35,658 nt of DNA from Clostridiales bacterium (lineage in GTDB: Bacteria > Bacillota > Clostridia > Christensenellales > Pumilibacteraceae), in NCBI GenBank assembly GCA_014799665.1, contig JAAVHP010000011.1, positions 1 to 35,658 of the forward strand, in the 5' to 3' direction. Made by a program: the position numbers and the translations under genes. The notes under the pieces were generated by a model, which saw only the letters and a program-made list of their open reading frames with translations, was not told the origin of the DNA and did no database searches. This document shows, piece after piece, positions 7,323-14,766 of this stretch (position 1 is its first letter; each line of letters opens with the position of its first letter).

Positions 7323-7739
7323 ATGAAAAGTTACGAAATTGTATTTCTGAAAGACAACTACAGAGGCGACCGCCCCTGCCTTTCTTTGAGCGAAATTCGC
7401 GGAGAAGAAACGCAAGAAGAGTTTGAAACGCTCGATGCCGCCCGTGAAGCCTTGTTTGAAATCGGAAGTGTGGAGGGCTACACAGCCGCTATCCGTGAGA
7501 TTGAGGACGGCGAGGTATTACAGGTTATCGAAAACTGGGAGGCTGATTACAAGGTAGAAGCGTTTGACATTGAGGAACACTCTTTAATGGTTGCGTATTT
7601 CATCAACGAGAAAGAAGCTCTTTCATACGCCGAAGGCATATCGGAAGACTATTACAATGTAGTGGTTTCCAATCGTGATATGTTCGGTAAGTATATACCT
7701 TCACACGATTACACCAATGGCAGCCACACGCAATACTGA
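7323..7739 (+). CDS. Strongly acidic protein, candidate moron
   Basis: No family is recognised. The 138-residue protein has 31 Asp/Glu against 11 Lys/Arg, a net charge near -20, with no signal peptide or membrane segment. It has its own promoter and lies between the lysis terminator and the convergent integrase operon, the typical place for a moron (an independently expressed accessory gene). High acidity is seen in DNA-mimic anti-restriction and anti-CRISPR proteins, but that is only an analogy here. The start at ATG 7323 is chosen because it follows the promoter and the recurrent CGGAAATG leader. It overlaps the next gene by 23 bases. Confidence 0.6.
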   Translation: MKSYEIVFLKDNYRGDRPCLSLSEIRGEETQEEFETLDAAREALFEIGSVEGYTAAIREIEDGEVLQVIENWEADYKVEAFDIEEHSLMVAYFINEKEALSYAEGISEDYYNVVVSNRDMFGKYIPSHDYTNGSHTQY

Positions 7740-7905
7740 AAACCGGGGCGGGTACCGTCAAAACGCGGGGCGAAAGCCGAAAGACGGCACGCCCCGCACT
7801 TATAAATTCGTGCGCCTACACCGGGAAGCCTACGATGCTATCCCGGCCGACGTGAACAAATGCGACTACGTAAGCAACCTCATCATCGCCGCAACCAAGC
7901 AATAA
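7717..7905 (+). CDS. Small basic DNA-binding-like protein
   Basis: A 62-residue basic protein. Residues about 9-21 (RGGYRQNAGRKPK) resemble the AT-hook-like N-termini common in Bacteroidetes phage proteins. The rest (YKFVRLHREAYDAI, then a helix ending VSNLIIAATKQ) could form a ribbon-helix-helix fold. It is co-transcribed with the acidic gene upstream and may regulate it; an excisionase role is also possible because it ends exactly against the convergent integrase gene. Neither role is proven. Confidence 0.55.
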   Translation: MAATRNTENRGGYRQNAGRKPKDGTPRTYKFVRLHREAYDAIPADVNKCDYVSNLIIAATKQ

Positions 7906-9168
7906 CTACTCATCGAAGGCACGCATCGCCTCTCGCTTCGCACGTTCTGCTATCTCGATATAAGGCTTCATCGCCGCATAATCACTGTGTCCCGTCCATT
8001 TCATCACGATTTGGGGCGGGATGCCTTTTTGTATGGCATTTGAAATGAAAGTGCGGCGGGCGGTGTGAACACCCATTAAACGCCATTTCGGGGCGATTTC
8101 CTCGCACCTCTCGCTTCCCCGGTAATACACCTTCGTAACGGGCGTATCAAGCCCGCACAATTCGCCCAATTCCTTGATATAGTCGTTCATCTTCTGGTTC
8201 GAAATCACGGGAAAATAGCGGTCGTTTTCGCGCGGGAAATCGCGGTATTTTTCCGCGATGGCGCGGGAATACTTGTTGAGCTCAATCGTGAGCCGGTCGG
8301 CGGTCTTGATGCTCGTTATCGTGATGCTATCCTCGTGCACGTCCGACGTGCGCAGGTTCGCCAAGTCAGAATAGCGGAGGCCGGTGAAGCACGCGAAGCA
8401 GAACACATCACGCACGCGGGAAAGGTATTGTTTCGTTTCCGGTATCGGGAAATCGTAGACCTTGAGCAGTTCGCCCCAATCCAAAAACACTATTTCGTTT
8501 CTCGTTTTCTTGAGGCGTGGATTGAACAGAAGAAAGGATTGATCGTGCAGGTAGCCTTTCTTTGACGACCACCGCAGGAACCATTTGAGAAGGCTTATAT
8601 GTTTGGATATAGTGCTGTTGCGCATTCCGCACTCATCGCGGAGGAATTCGGTGAAGGCGAGCAGGCCGGCCTCGGTGAACATCTTGAAGGTCGGTTGCGG
8701 TTTGAAGGCTGTAAGGTGGTTGCGTAGGGTGATGAAATTCTTTTCGGTGTTGCGAACCCACGCATTGAGGCTCTTGTTCTCCTCGATGAACAGGTCCATA
8801 TAATAGCCGAGGTCGGCTTTCACGGTGTCGGCGGTGCGGGAGAGTGCGGCGCGGAGTTCGTGACGGAATTCCTCGGGGGTGGGCATGATGCCGTCGCGTT
8901 CGAATCGTGAGAATATCTCGGTGGCCGCATCTTCGTGGGCTTGGATTGTTCGGTTGATGACACTCGCGGGGGTGTGTTCCTTGCCGTGGGTGGTGTTGGT
9001 CTTGCAACGTTGTGTTTCCGCGCTCCATTTGGCCGGCTCGACACGGAAGCCGACAAGGAGGGAAACGACGTGTGCCGAGCGGTTCCACTTCACGCGCATG
9101 CGCAGGCGCCCGTCCGGTTTGCCTCCCTCCTTGTCGACAAAGAATGATATGATACGGTCAATGTGCAT
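7906..9168 (-). CDS. int: Tyrosine recombinase (phage integrase)
   Basis: Catalyses integration and excision between attP and the tRNA-Glu site. Residues 1-55 match the arm-binding domain of Bacteroidetes integrases; about 110-205 is the SAM-like core-binding domain; about 225-420 is the catalytic domain. The active-site set is complete: Arg265 (TGLRYSD), Lys288, His368 and Arg371 (HTARR), His394 (TGHS), Tyr403. It is the last gene of the lysogeny operon and overlaps the nuclease gene stop by 11 bases. It lies 7.7 kb from the left attachment site, whereas most integrase genes are next to it. Confidence 0.92.
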   Translation of the reverse strand: MHIDRIISFFVDKEGGKPDGRLRMRVKWNRSAHVVSLLVGFRVEPAKWSAETQRCKTNTTHGKEHTPASVINRTIQAHEDAATEIFSRFERDGIMPTPEEFRHELRAALSRTADTVKADLGYYMDLFIEENKSLNAWVRNTEKNFITLRNHLTAFKPQPTFKMFTEAGLLAFTEFLRDECGMRNSTISKHISLLKWFLRWSSKKGYLHDQSFLLFNPRLKKTRNEIVFLDWGELLKVYDFPIPETKQYLSRVRDVFCFACFTGLRYSDLANLRTSDVHEDSITITSIKTADRLTIELNKYSRAIAEKYRDFPRENDRYFPVISNQKMNDYIKELGELCGLDTPVTKVYYRGSERCEEIAPKWRLMGVHTARRTFISNAIQKGIPPQIVMKWTGHSDYAAMKPYIEIAERAKREAMRAFDE

Positions 9169-10273
9169 CTTCTTCCGGGGCGGTTTCTTTGGCTTTGGTC
9201 TGCTTGCCGTCTATAATCAGGGAGAGTGATTTGCGCAAATCGTCCGCGAAGGTGTATAGGTCGTTGGGGCTTTCGAGCTTGCAAACCATGTTATCCATGC
9301 CTTGGAAAGTGATAACCATACGCTTCACCTCGTTTGTCGTAGATTCAAAGCGGCAAATCGATTTTGCCATGTTAGAGGCGTGAAAAATGGTGAAACGGGT
9401 CTGGCTGTCGCGGTAAACAATCTCTTCAACGGGGCATACCGTGGCCAAGATGGAGCGAATGATATAGAACGCCTGTAATTCCTCCTCGGAGGTGAAGATT
9501 TTGGATTCGGGCTTCTCGTCCGCCGCCGCTTCTTCCCGCTGTTGCGTCTGCTGTTCATCTTCCCCCTCCTTGATGGCGGCTTTCAGACGGTCGGAAATGA
9601 TGTCGTTGATGTAAGATGATATGGACTTCTTGACTATCGGCTGGAACTGGGCGCATACCTTCGGCGTGAAAAGGCCGTCATACACCTGCTTACCCAAGAA
9701 TTTGGTGAAATCCTCGGAAGGGGTTTGGAATTCCTGCGCGATGATGCCTTTGAGTTCGTTGGCATACTTGAGTTCCGTGGCCGAACTCAATATAACGCTG
9801 GTGTCGAAATAGGATTTGTGGAATTTCTTCAGTTCCTCGATTTGGTTGTCTTTCAAATCGAGAAGGTTCACCTCCAAGAAAGGCTTGTCGTCCATCACGT
9901 TTTCCTTGGCGAGGTCGGTGTAAAAGCGGTAAATGATACCGTTTGTCAGAATGCCGAATTTGGCTTTGGAAACGCCGAAATAACGAAGCAACTGGTTGTC
10001 GTGCAGGCTCAAATCCTGTTGCCAGTGCTTGCATTCGATGAGGATAATCGGCTCTCCGTCCTTGTGTATCGCGTAATCTATCTTTTCGCCTTTCTTGGCG
10101 CCGATGTCGCATATCATTTCGGGCACCACCTCAACTGGATTGAACACATCATATCCGAGGGCGGTAATGAACGGCATGATAAAGGCATTCTTGGTGGCCT
10201 CCTCGGTCTTGATGTTGTCCTTCATCTTGTCTACACGGTCGGCAATCTGCTTGATGTTGTCTTTGAAATCCAT
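9158..10273 (-). CDS. Stand-alone HsdR N-terminal-type PD-(D/E)XK nuclease
   Basis: Residues 1-150 resemble the N-terminal endonuclease domain of type I restriction HsdR subunits, with Asp66 (EKIDYAI) and Glu80-Cys-Lys82 (LIECKHW) as the nuclease residues. There is no helicase domain and no HsdM or HsdS gene nearby. A middle helical region is followed by an acidic linker (about 235-260) and a separate C-terminal domain of about 95 residues. The gene lies between repressor and integrase in an operon active in the lysogen, so defence against other phages is a reasonable inference. A role in phage recombination cannot be excluded. Confidence 0.75.
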   Translation of the reverse strand: MDFKDNIKQIADRVDKMKDNIKTEEATKNAFIMPFITALGYDVFNPVEVVPEMICDIGAKKGEKIDYAIHKDGEPIILIECKHWQQDLSLHDNQLLRYFGVSKAKFGILTNGIIYRFYTDLAKENVMDDKPFLEVNLLDLKDNQIEELKKFHKSYFDTSVILSSATELKYANELKGIIAQEFQTPSEDFTKFLGKQVYDGLFTPKVCAQFQPIVKKSISSYINDIISDRLKAAIKEGEDEQQTQQREEAAADEKPESKIFTSEEELQAFYIIRSILATVCPVEEIVYRDSQTRFTIFHASNMAKSICRFESTTNEVKRMVITFQGMDNMVCKLESPNDLYTFADDLRKSLSLIIDGKQTKAKETAPEEDAH

Positions 10274-10284
10274 AGTATTTATTT

Positions 10285-10761
10285 TTAGATGTTTATATAC
10301 TTGTCTAAATCAGCACGAGATAATGTGTCGCAAATCACCGTATCGGAAATGATATTGATATTCTTTATTTGCTTGATGATATACTCCTTTTCATCCCACG
10401 GAAAGCCAATTTGAAACAATATCAACAATTGATGATTGCCTTGCAAAGCCTGTAAGTGGCTTGTCGTATCGCTTGCGGAGGCTTCGAGGAATTGCATAGG
10501 GGTAGTGTTGACAAGAGAGAAATCAATACGTGATTTACTTGATTCAATTGTGTCAAATGAGATAGGTGCATTCGGTTTGTATAGGAGGACATCAGCAACT
10601 ATGCGCCCAATGCCAAAACTTTCTTCTACTGATGAGAAGGTCTTTACGGTAAGGTTGTGATAAATCGGCTCTTTCGTGGGTTCGGTTGTCGGGTTTGGCT
10701 TGTCGCAGGCGGCAAGAAGGACTGCCGACAACGCGGCGATGATGAGGTTTGATGTCTTCAT
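10285..10761 (-). CDS. Lysogen-expressed lipoprotein of unknown function
   Basis: A 158-residue protein with a clear type II signal peptide: basic start, hydrophobic core and lipobox LAAC with Cys19 as the lipidated residue. The mature part starts with a Pro/Thr/Glu linker and then an unrecognised soluble domain. It starts 3 bases after the repressor stop and ends 11 bases before the nuclease gene start, so it should be made in the lysogen. Prophage lipoproteins in that position often block superinfection, which is the leading guess. GC content is lower than in neighbouring genes, suggesting recent acquisition. Confidence 0.75.
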   Translation of the reverse strand: MKTSNLIIAALSAVLLAACDKPNPTTEPTKEPIYHNLTVKTFSSVEESFGIGRIVADVLLYKPNAPISFDTIESSKSRIDFSLVNTTPMQFLEASASDTTSHLQALQGNHQLLILFQIGFPWDEKEYIIKQIKNINIISDTVICDTLSRADLDKYINI

Positions 10762-10764
10762 ATT

Positions 10765-11169
10765 CTATTTGTTTTGCTTTTCAATAATAGACAATAATCT
10801 GTCAATATGCGTGGCATAAAACTTTCGCTGTTCGGAAATCTCGTTCAGAGCCATCTTCAACTGCTCCGCGCAATCGGTGTTCTGCATATTATTACCGATT
10901 CCTGCCTGCACGATATTCCCATTTCCGTTTACGTTAGTAAACATTTCGCCCTCACCACTTTTCAACCATTCAGTGTTGAGGTTAGGCGCAATGGACAATA
11001 ATTTGCCCAAAAACTTATCATTAATTGGCCTATATCCGCTCATAAGGTGGGATAGGCTCGCTTCTGTATACCCTAATTTAGAAGCCAAATCCTTTTGATT
11101 TTCCACCAATCCGTCCGCCACAAGCCGTTTTATAACCTGTTTAACCCTTTTATTATCAATGTCTTTCAT
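10765..11169 (-). CDS. CI-like XRE-family repressor
   Basis: A 134-residue DNA-binding protein that should keep the early operon silent. A helix-turn-helix covers about residues 24-45 (NQKDLASKLGYTEASLSHLM), followed by the NTEWLKSGEGEMF segment typical of Bacteroidetes phage repressors. The C-terminal 50 residues look like a helical oligomerisation part. There is no LexA-like peptidase domain, so induction by RecA-driven self-cleavage is not expected. It is divergent from the early operon and heads the lysogeny operon. Confidence 0.85.
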   Translation of the reverse strand: MKDIDNKRVKQVIKRLVADGLVENQKDLASKLGYTEASLSHLMSGYRPINDKFLGKLLSIAPNLNTEWLKSGEGEMFTNVNGNGNIVQAGIGNNMQNTDCAEQLKMALNEISEQRKFYATHIDRLLSIIEKQNK

Positions 11170-11298
11170 TTTGTTCTATATTTTTTTGGTCAAAAAATTT
11201 TACCAAATGATAAATTGTCTTTATCTTTGCGGTGTTGTTTTAAGTTTAAAACAGCACGTAAAACAAAGCGTAAAAATAACAATTAAAACGAAACGGAA
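11170..11298. promoter_or_regulatory. Genetic-switch region between repressor and early operon
   Basis: Holds the early -7 element TATCTTTG (11222-11229), an inverted repeat TTTGGT 11185-11190 / ACCAAA 11202-11207, and a 26-bp near-palindrome at 11232-11257. The A-rich leader AAAACGAAACGGAA precedes the first early gene at 11299. The -33 element for the early promoter is not clear. Confidence 0.65.
11232..11257. promoter_or_regulatory. Palindromic operator candidate
   Basis: Eleven of 13 positions pair across the centre of this 26-bp palindrome (left arm GTGTTGTTTTAA, right arm TTAAAACAGCAC). It starts two bases after the -7 element, overlapping the expected transcription start, the natural place for a repressor to block early transcription. 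The left half GTTGTTTTAA recurs at 23216-23225 upstream of the packaging genes. As RNA it could also form a hairpin in the 5' leader. Confidence 0.6.
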
Positions 11299-11469
11299 AT
11301 GAAAACAAGAGCAAAGACACACTTGGTAAGCCGCGAGCGCGCTATCCAAATCGCAAGCAACCACAACGGCGTAAGCATCGAGGTTGCAAGCCGGTACTCC
11401 GACAGCGAACTGAAAGAAGTCCTGCTTCACGCAAGCGGGCGCACCTTCAAACTCAAAGCCAATTTCTAA
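11299..11469 (+). CDS. Small early protein, first gene of the early operon
   Basis: A 56-residue basic protein (MKTRAKTHLVSRERAIQI...) of unknown family. It starts after the recurrent AAAACGAAACGGAA leader and is the first gene after the early promoter, a place often held by an antirepressor, Cro-like or other regulatory protein. No helix-turn-helix is clear. Confidence 0.6.
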   Translation: MKTRAKTHLVSRERAIQIASNHNGVSIEVASRYSDSELKEVLLHASGRTFKLKANF

Positions 11470-11496
11470 CCCTTTAAAACGATTCGGAAATGAAAA
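11467..11496 (+). repeat. 30-bp exact repeat over a stop/start junction, copy 1
   Basis: Identical to 12469-12498. It includes a TAA, CCCTTTAAAACGATTCGGAA and the ATG plus the first Lys codon of the next gene. Its recurrence in front of another gene suggests it acts as a translation-start element. Homologous recombination between the copies would delete the four intervening genes and fuse cleanly. Confidence 0.9.
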
Positions 11497-11645
11497 GAAA
11501 CGGATACAACGCAGAGGGCGAGGACCCCTGGGACGATTTCGACCGCTGGGACGCGGAACAGGCCCGATTGGAGCGGGAAGAGGAGGAAGAAGCCTCGGGA
11601 AAATGGTACGACGGACCCGAATACGTCCCCGAATGCGAAAGATAG
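11490..11645 (+). CDS. Small acidic early protein
   Basis: A 51-residue protein very rich in Asp, Glu and Trp (EDPWDDFDRWDAEQ, then a run of Glu). No family is recognised. The start is supported by the leader AAAACGATTCGGAA immediately before ATG; the 30 bases covering this start (11467-11496) recur exactly at 12469-12498. Confidence 0.5.
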   Translation: MKRNGYNAEGEDPWDDFDRWDAEQARLEREEEEEASGKWYDGPEYVPECER

Positions 11646-11719
11646 ATGAAAAGAGCCGGGCGGTTCGCCGCCCGGACAAAACACGGGAGCCTGAGAAACC
11701 CCAACCAAAACGAACGGAA

Positions 11720-11932
11720 ATGAACAAATACATATTCAAATTCTACAGAAGAAATCAAACGCTTTGCGGTTCGATGCCTGTCTGGGCGACCAGTTGCACC
11801 GAGGCTCTCAAATGCGCGAGAACATACTCAAACCTGTTGCTTACAGGTATGATGATTTCCATATACGAATCTGTGAACGGGATTGAATCACCCGTTGCCG
11901 ATATAAAGATACTCGAACAAAAAACAGCCTAA
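11720..11932 (+). CDS. Small early hypothetical protein
   Basis: A 70-residue protein of unknown family beginning MNKYIFKFYRRNQTLCGSM. The pattern of a short beta strand pair followed by a helix (SCTEALKCARTYSNLL) is typical of small phage proteins of unknown role. The start is chosen because CAAAACGAACGGAA stands right before ATG, the same leader as in neighbouring genes. It ends 3 bases before the next gene. Confidence 0.6.
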   Translation: MNKYIFKFYRRNQTLCGSMPVWATSCTEALKCARTYSNLLLTGMMISIYESVNGIESPVADIKILEQKTA

Positions 11933-11935
11933 CAA

Positions 11936-12151
11936 ATGAAAAACGAAGAACTTAAAACAGAATTCCGCAAGAAACGCGAACAGCGCGATGACGCCATTGT
12001 GGCACGGTTCGAGGAACTGATGAGCCACAAGGGCGCGATGGCTATGGCGGTGATGAAGGTCGTTGCCTATGAGTTCGGCCTCTACTCCACCACCGCTATC
12101 TGGGCCGCCCGTAAGCGCGTCGCGAAACGCAGAATGGAGGAAAATCGATAA
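11936..12151 (+). CDS. Small early hypothetical protein, helical and basic
   Basis: A 71-residue, mainly helical protein with many Arg and Lys residues at both ends (RKKREQRDD; AARKRVAKRRMEE). The middle could form a helix-turn-helix (VAYEFGLYSTTAIWAARKR), so DNA binding is plausible. It ends 2 bases before the next gene, in one operon with it. Confidence 0.6.
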   Translation: MKNEELKTEFRKKREQRDDAIVARFEELMSHKGAMAMAVMKVVAYEFGLYSTTAIWAARKRVAKRRMEENR

Positions 12152-12153
12152 CG

Positions 12154-12471
12154 ATGGGAGCGATTGAGAACATACGGGTGGCAGACCTCACGGTCGGGCA
12201 GTTCGCGCAACTGATGCGCGACGTGATGGCGGAGAATATGCCGGCCAAGGAACCCGATGAGGTTGTGGTAAGTGAGGACTTCACGGGGGAACGCTACGTT
12301 TATGGTATAAACGGCATAGCGCGCCTGTTCGGGTGTTCCCGCACCTATGCCCAACGGCTCAAATCATCGGGCAAGCTCGCCCCCGCAATACGTCAGGAAG
12401 GCCGGAAGATAATGTGTGATGCACAGAAGGCCGTGGAGTTGTTCGGAGCGCGAAAACATTGCAATCAATAA
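12154..12471 (+). CDS. DUF3853-like helix-turn-helix protein
   Basis: The 105-residue protein fits the Bacteroidetes DUF3853 pattern. Residues about 50-95 (YGINGIARLFGCSRTYAQRL followed by a wing and a final helix) form an excisionase-like/MerR-like winged DNA-binding domain. Such proteins are common near integrases and early genes of Bacteroidetes mobile elements. It may be an excisionase or early regulator; the sequence alone does not decide. Confidence 0.7.
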   Translation: MGAIENIRVADLTVGQFAQLMRDVMAENMPAKEPDEVVVSEDFTGERYVYGINGIARLFGCSRTYAQRLKSSGKLAPAIRQEGRKIMCDAQKAVELFGARKHCNQ

Positions 12472-12498
12472 CCCTTTAAAACGATTCGGAAATGAAAA
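12469..12498 (+). repeat. 30-bp exact repeat over a stop/start junction, copy 2
   Basis: Second copy of the element at 11467-11496, here covering the TAA of the DUF3853-like gene and the ATG of the RadC-like gene. The period is 1002 bp. Confidence 0.9.
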
Positions 12499-12962
12499 CA
12501 ATTCAACTTTCTTACTTGTGCGACAGCGCGGTGAATGAAACCGATGTAATCTTTTCGGTAGAACAGGCCGTGAAGACCCTTAGGGCTTCTTTCAAAAAGG
12601 GAGAAATCCAGATGCAGGAGTATTTTAAAGCGATGTTCTTGCGGGGTGACGGCCACGTGCTCGGAATACAGACCCTTTCGATGGGCGGAACACGTATTAC
12701 GGTCGTGGACGCAAAGATACTTTTCAGCGCCGCCCTCCTTGCGCACGCAGAAGCGATAATCCTATGCCATAACCACCCGAGCGCGGTTGTACATCCTTCG
12801 CCCGATGATTTGAGGCTTACGCAGAGGCTTGTTGACGGCGCCCGCCTGTTGGACTTGACTATTGCAGACCACATTATTCTCACCGAAGATAGTTATTATT
12901 CGATGAGCGACAATCTGCAAATCGTGGACGGCATCAATAGAGTCCGCATTCACAAAGAATAA
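12492..12962 (+). CDS. RadC-like JAB/MPN-domain protein
   Basis: Carries the metal-binding JAMM signature: His93 and His95 (CHNHPSA), Ser103 and Asp106 (HPSPDD), with Glu43 in the expected earlier position. RadC-family proteins are frequent in mobile elements and were named for DNA repair, but their true reaction is unsettled. This copy is short (156 residues) and lacks the N-terminal helix-hairpin-helix region of chromosomal RadC, which is usual for phage and plasmid versions. It precedes the recombination genes. Confidence 0.85.
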   Translation: MKTIQLSYLCDSAVNETDVIFSVEQAVKTLRASFKKGEIQMQEYFKAMFLRGDGHVLGIQTLSMGGTRITVVDAKILFSAALLAHAEAIILCHNHPSAVVHPSPDDLRLTQRLVDGARLLDLTIADHIILTEDSYYSMSDNLQIVDGINRVRIHKE

Positions 12963-12981
12963 ACCAATAAACAATAAGAAA

Positions 12982-13911
12982 ATGAAAACTTTAATCAGAA
13001 AACCGAACGAGATTGTAATCAATCCCACTATCCAGATGCTTATATACGGACAGGCGGGCACGGGAAAGACCACCCTTGCCTTGTCCGCGCCGAAACCGCT
13101 TTTGTTGGACTTCGACGGGGGTGTGTCACGCGTTAACGCCGGCCACCAGTGCGACACCGTACAGATAACCTCCTACCAAGATGCCCTTGATGTGTTGCAG
13201 GAGGATTTGAGCGAATACCAGTCAATAGTAATTGACACCGCCGGGAAATTGCTCGATTTTATGGCATCTTGGCTGATTTCCAAAAACAGCAAGCTCGGCA
13301 AATCCAACGGTGCGTTGTCCCTGCAAGGTTTCGGCGAACGCAAAGCCGAATTCCGTAATTTCTGCCGCCAAATACGCGCACTGAACAAGCATCTTGTGTT
13401 CGTTGCCCACCGCGAGACGCAGAAGAACGGTGATGAAATCCGTTACGTTCCGATATTCGGAGGTTCTTCCTATGATGATTTGGTTACAGAACTGGATTTG
13501 GTTGGCTATATCGAGACGATAGGCCGCAAGCGCGTGATAACATTCGACCCGACAGACCGCAACGACGGCAAGAACACCATCTATATGCCGCCTGTGAATG
13601 AGTTGCCATTGACGGTAGACGAGGACGGCATCGGCCTCCCGAACACCTATATAACGGATAACATCATTGCGGCCTTTGCAAGGCGTCTTGAGACTCAGAA
13701 GGAACTCAACGCGGGGTTTAACGAAGTTATGGAATGCATCGATGTAATGATTGATGGTGTTGTGGATGCCGAAACAGCCAACGAGGCTTGCGAGAAAATC
13801 AAAGCTATGCAGCACATCGGAAACAGTAAACTTATGGGCGCGAAGCGTCTTGCGGACAAAGCAAAGTCGCTCGGCCTGAAACTGAATAAGGAGGCGGGCC
13901 GGTATGAATAA
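12982..13911 (+). CDS. Sak4-like RecA-fold ATPase (AAA_24)
   Basis: A phage single-strand annealing/strand-exchange ATPase of the Sak4 type is the best match. Walker A is GQAGTGKT at residues 23-30, Walker B is the segment SIVIDTAG around 79-86, and the order of the following motifs (FVAHRE; LDLVGYI) is typical of AAA_24 proteins. The last 60 residues are helical and may be specific to this phage. It overlaps the exonuclease gene by 8 bases, so the two probably act together in recombination-dependent replication. Confidence 0.8.
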   Translation: MKTLIRKPNEIVINPTIQMLIYGQAGTGKTTLALSAPKPLLLDFDGGVSRVNAGHQCDTVQITSYQDALDVLQEDLSEYQSIVIDTAGKLLDFMASWLISKNSKLGKSNGALSLQGFGERKAEFRNFCRQIRALNKHLVFVAHRETQKNGDEIRYVPIFGGSSYDDLVTELDLVGYIETIGRKRVITFDPTDRNDGKNTIYMPPVNELPLTVDEDGIGLPNTYITDNIIAAFARRLETQKELNAGFNEVMECIDVMIDGVVDAETANEACEKIKAMQHIGNSKLMGAKRLADKAKSLGLKLNKEAGRYE

Positions 13912-14584
13912 TTACAACATATACCCAACACTCCTTGACGGCTTCACGGCTTTCAAGACAAAGGATTATATGACGGAAGAGGAACTGCTGGCACGGCTGA
14001 ACCGTGCCGGCGCCCCGTCCGTGGAGGCAAGGCGCGGCGATGCGTTCAATATCCTTATAGATAAGATGGCGCAGGGTTGTATACCGGAATTGTGTACCGA
14101 CCCCGTAACGGGAAATTTCGCATACCGCGAGTTTTCGCGCGACAATTACGAATTCTACTTTCCTCTGCACGTGTGCGAAAAGATAGCGGATATATACCGC
14201 CAATCGGTGCAGCAGGTGCGCTTGGACGGAAATATTCTAACCCGATACGGAAATGTACATCTGTACGGCTTCGCAGACGGGGTATTTTCTTCGGTTATCC
14301 GAGACATCAAGACCACCAAGCAATACAAGGTCGGGAAGTATCGCGAAGGCTGGCAGGCGTACGTCTATACATACTGCTTGAAGCAAATGGGTGGCATCGT
14401 TACCGATTTCTTCTATGATGTTACCGACTTCAAGGAGGTATATATGGAGCATTACAACGCACAAAGGCTCGATTTGCGCGATCGTATTTCCGAACTTGAA
14501 GAATTTATCCAATACATCGAAAACAAGCGGGAAATGATAAATAATCCGCGTCTGTTTGGCTTGGAAGAAAGGAAGGAGGCTTAA
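13904..14584 (+). CDS. PD-(D/E)XK exonuclease, RecB/Cas4-like
   Basis: Core nuclease residues are Asp125 (GFADG), Asp134-Ile-Lys136 (RDIKTT) and the QxxxY motif (Gln151, Tyr155), the pattern of RecB/Cas4-like exonucleases. Directly coupled to the Sak4-like gene, it should resect DNA ends to give single strands for annealing. The C-terminal 40 residues form a helical tail. Length (226 residues) is normal. Confidence 0.8.
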   Translation: MNNYNIYPTLLDGFTAFKTKDYMTEEELLARLNRAGAPSVEARRGDAFNILIDKMAQGCIPELCTDPVTGNFAYREFSRDNYEFYFPLHVCEKIADIYRQSVQQVRLDGNILTRYGNVHLYGFADGVFSSVIRDIKTTKQYKVGKYREGWQAYVYTYCLKQMGGIVTDFFYDVTDFKEVYMEHYNAQRLDLRDRISELEEFIQYIENKREMINNPRLFGLEERKEA

Positions 14585-14585
14585 T

Positions 14586-14762
14586 ATGTATGAGGTAACA
14601 GGTGCAAGCATCTTACAAGACGGAAAGCCTATCAAGAGTTACGATATGAATATTCACACTGAAAACCTTGATGAGGTTCGAAAAAAAATCATAGACAAAC
14701 ACATGAGCGATTATGCGGGGCGCTTGAGTGTTTGTCTTAAATACAAGAATTTAATTCAATAG
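14586..14762 (+). CDS. Small hypothetical protein
   Basis: A 58-residue protein beginning MYEVTGASILQDGKPIKSYD. A beta-beta-alpha pattern is suggested, but no family is recognised. It starts just after the exonuclease stop and ends 4 bases before the repeat-protein gene, so it belongs to the same operon. Confidence 0.55.
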   Translation: MYEVTGASILQDGKPIKSYDMNIHTENLDEVRKKIIDKHMSDYAGRLSVCLKYKNLIQ

Positions 14763-14766
14763 AAAA

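Noticed and set aside
10765..11169. LexA/CI-type self-cleaving repressor
   Set aside because: The protein is only 134 residues and has no Ser-Lys peptidase domain after the helix-turn-helix.
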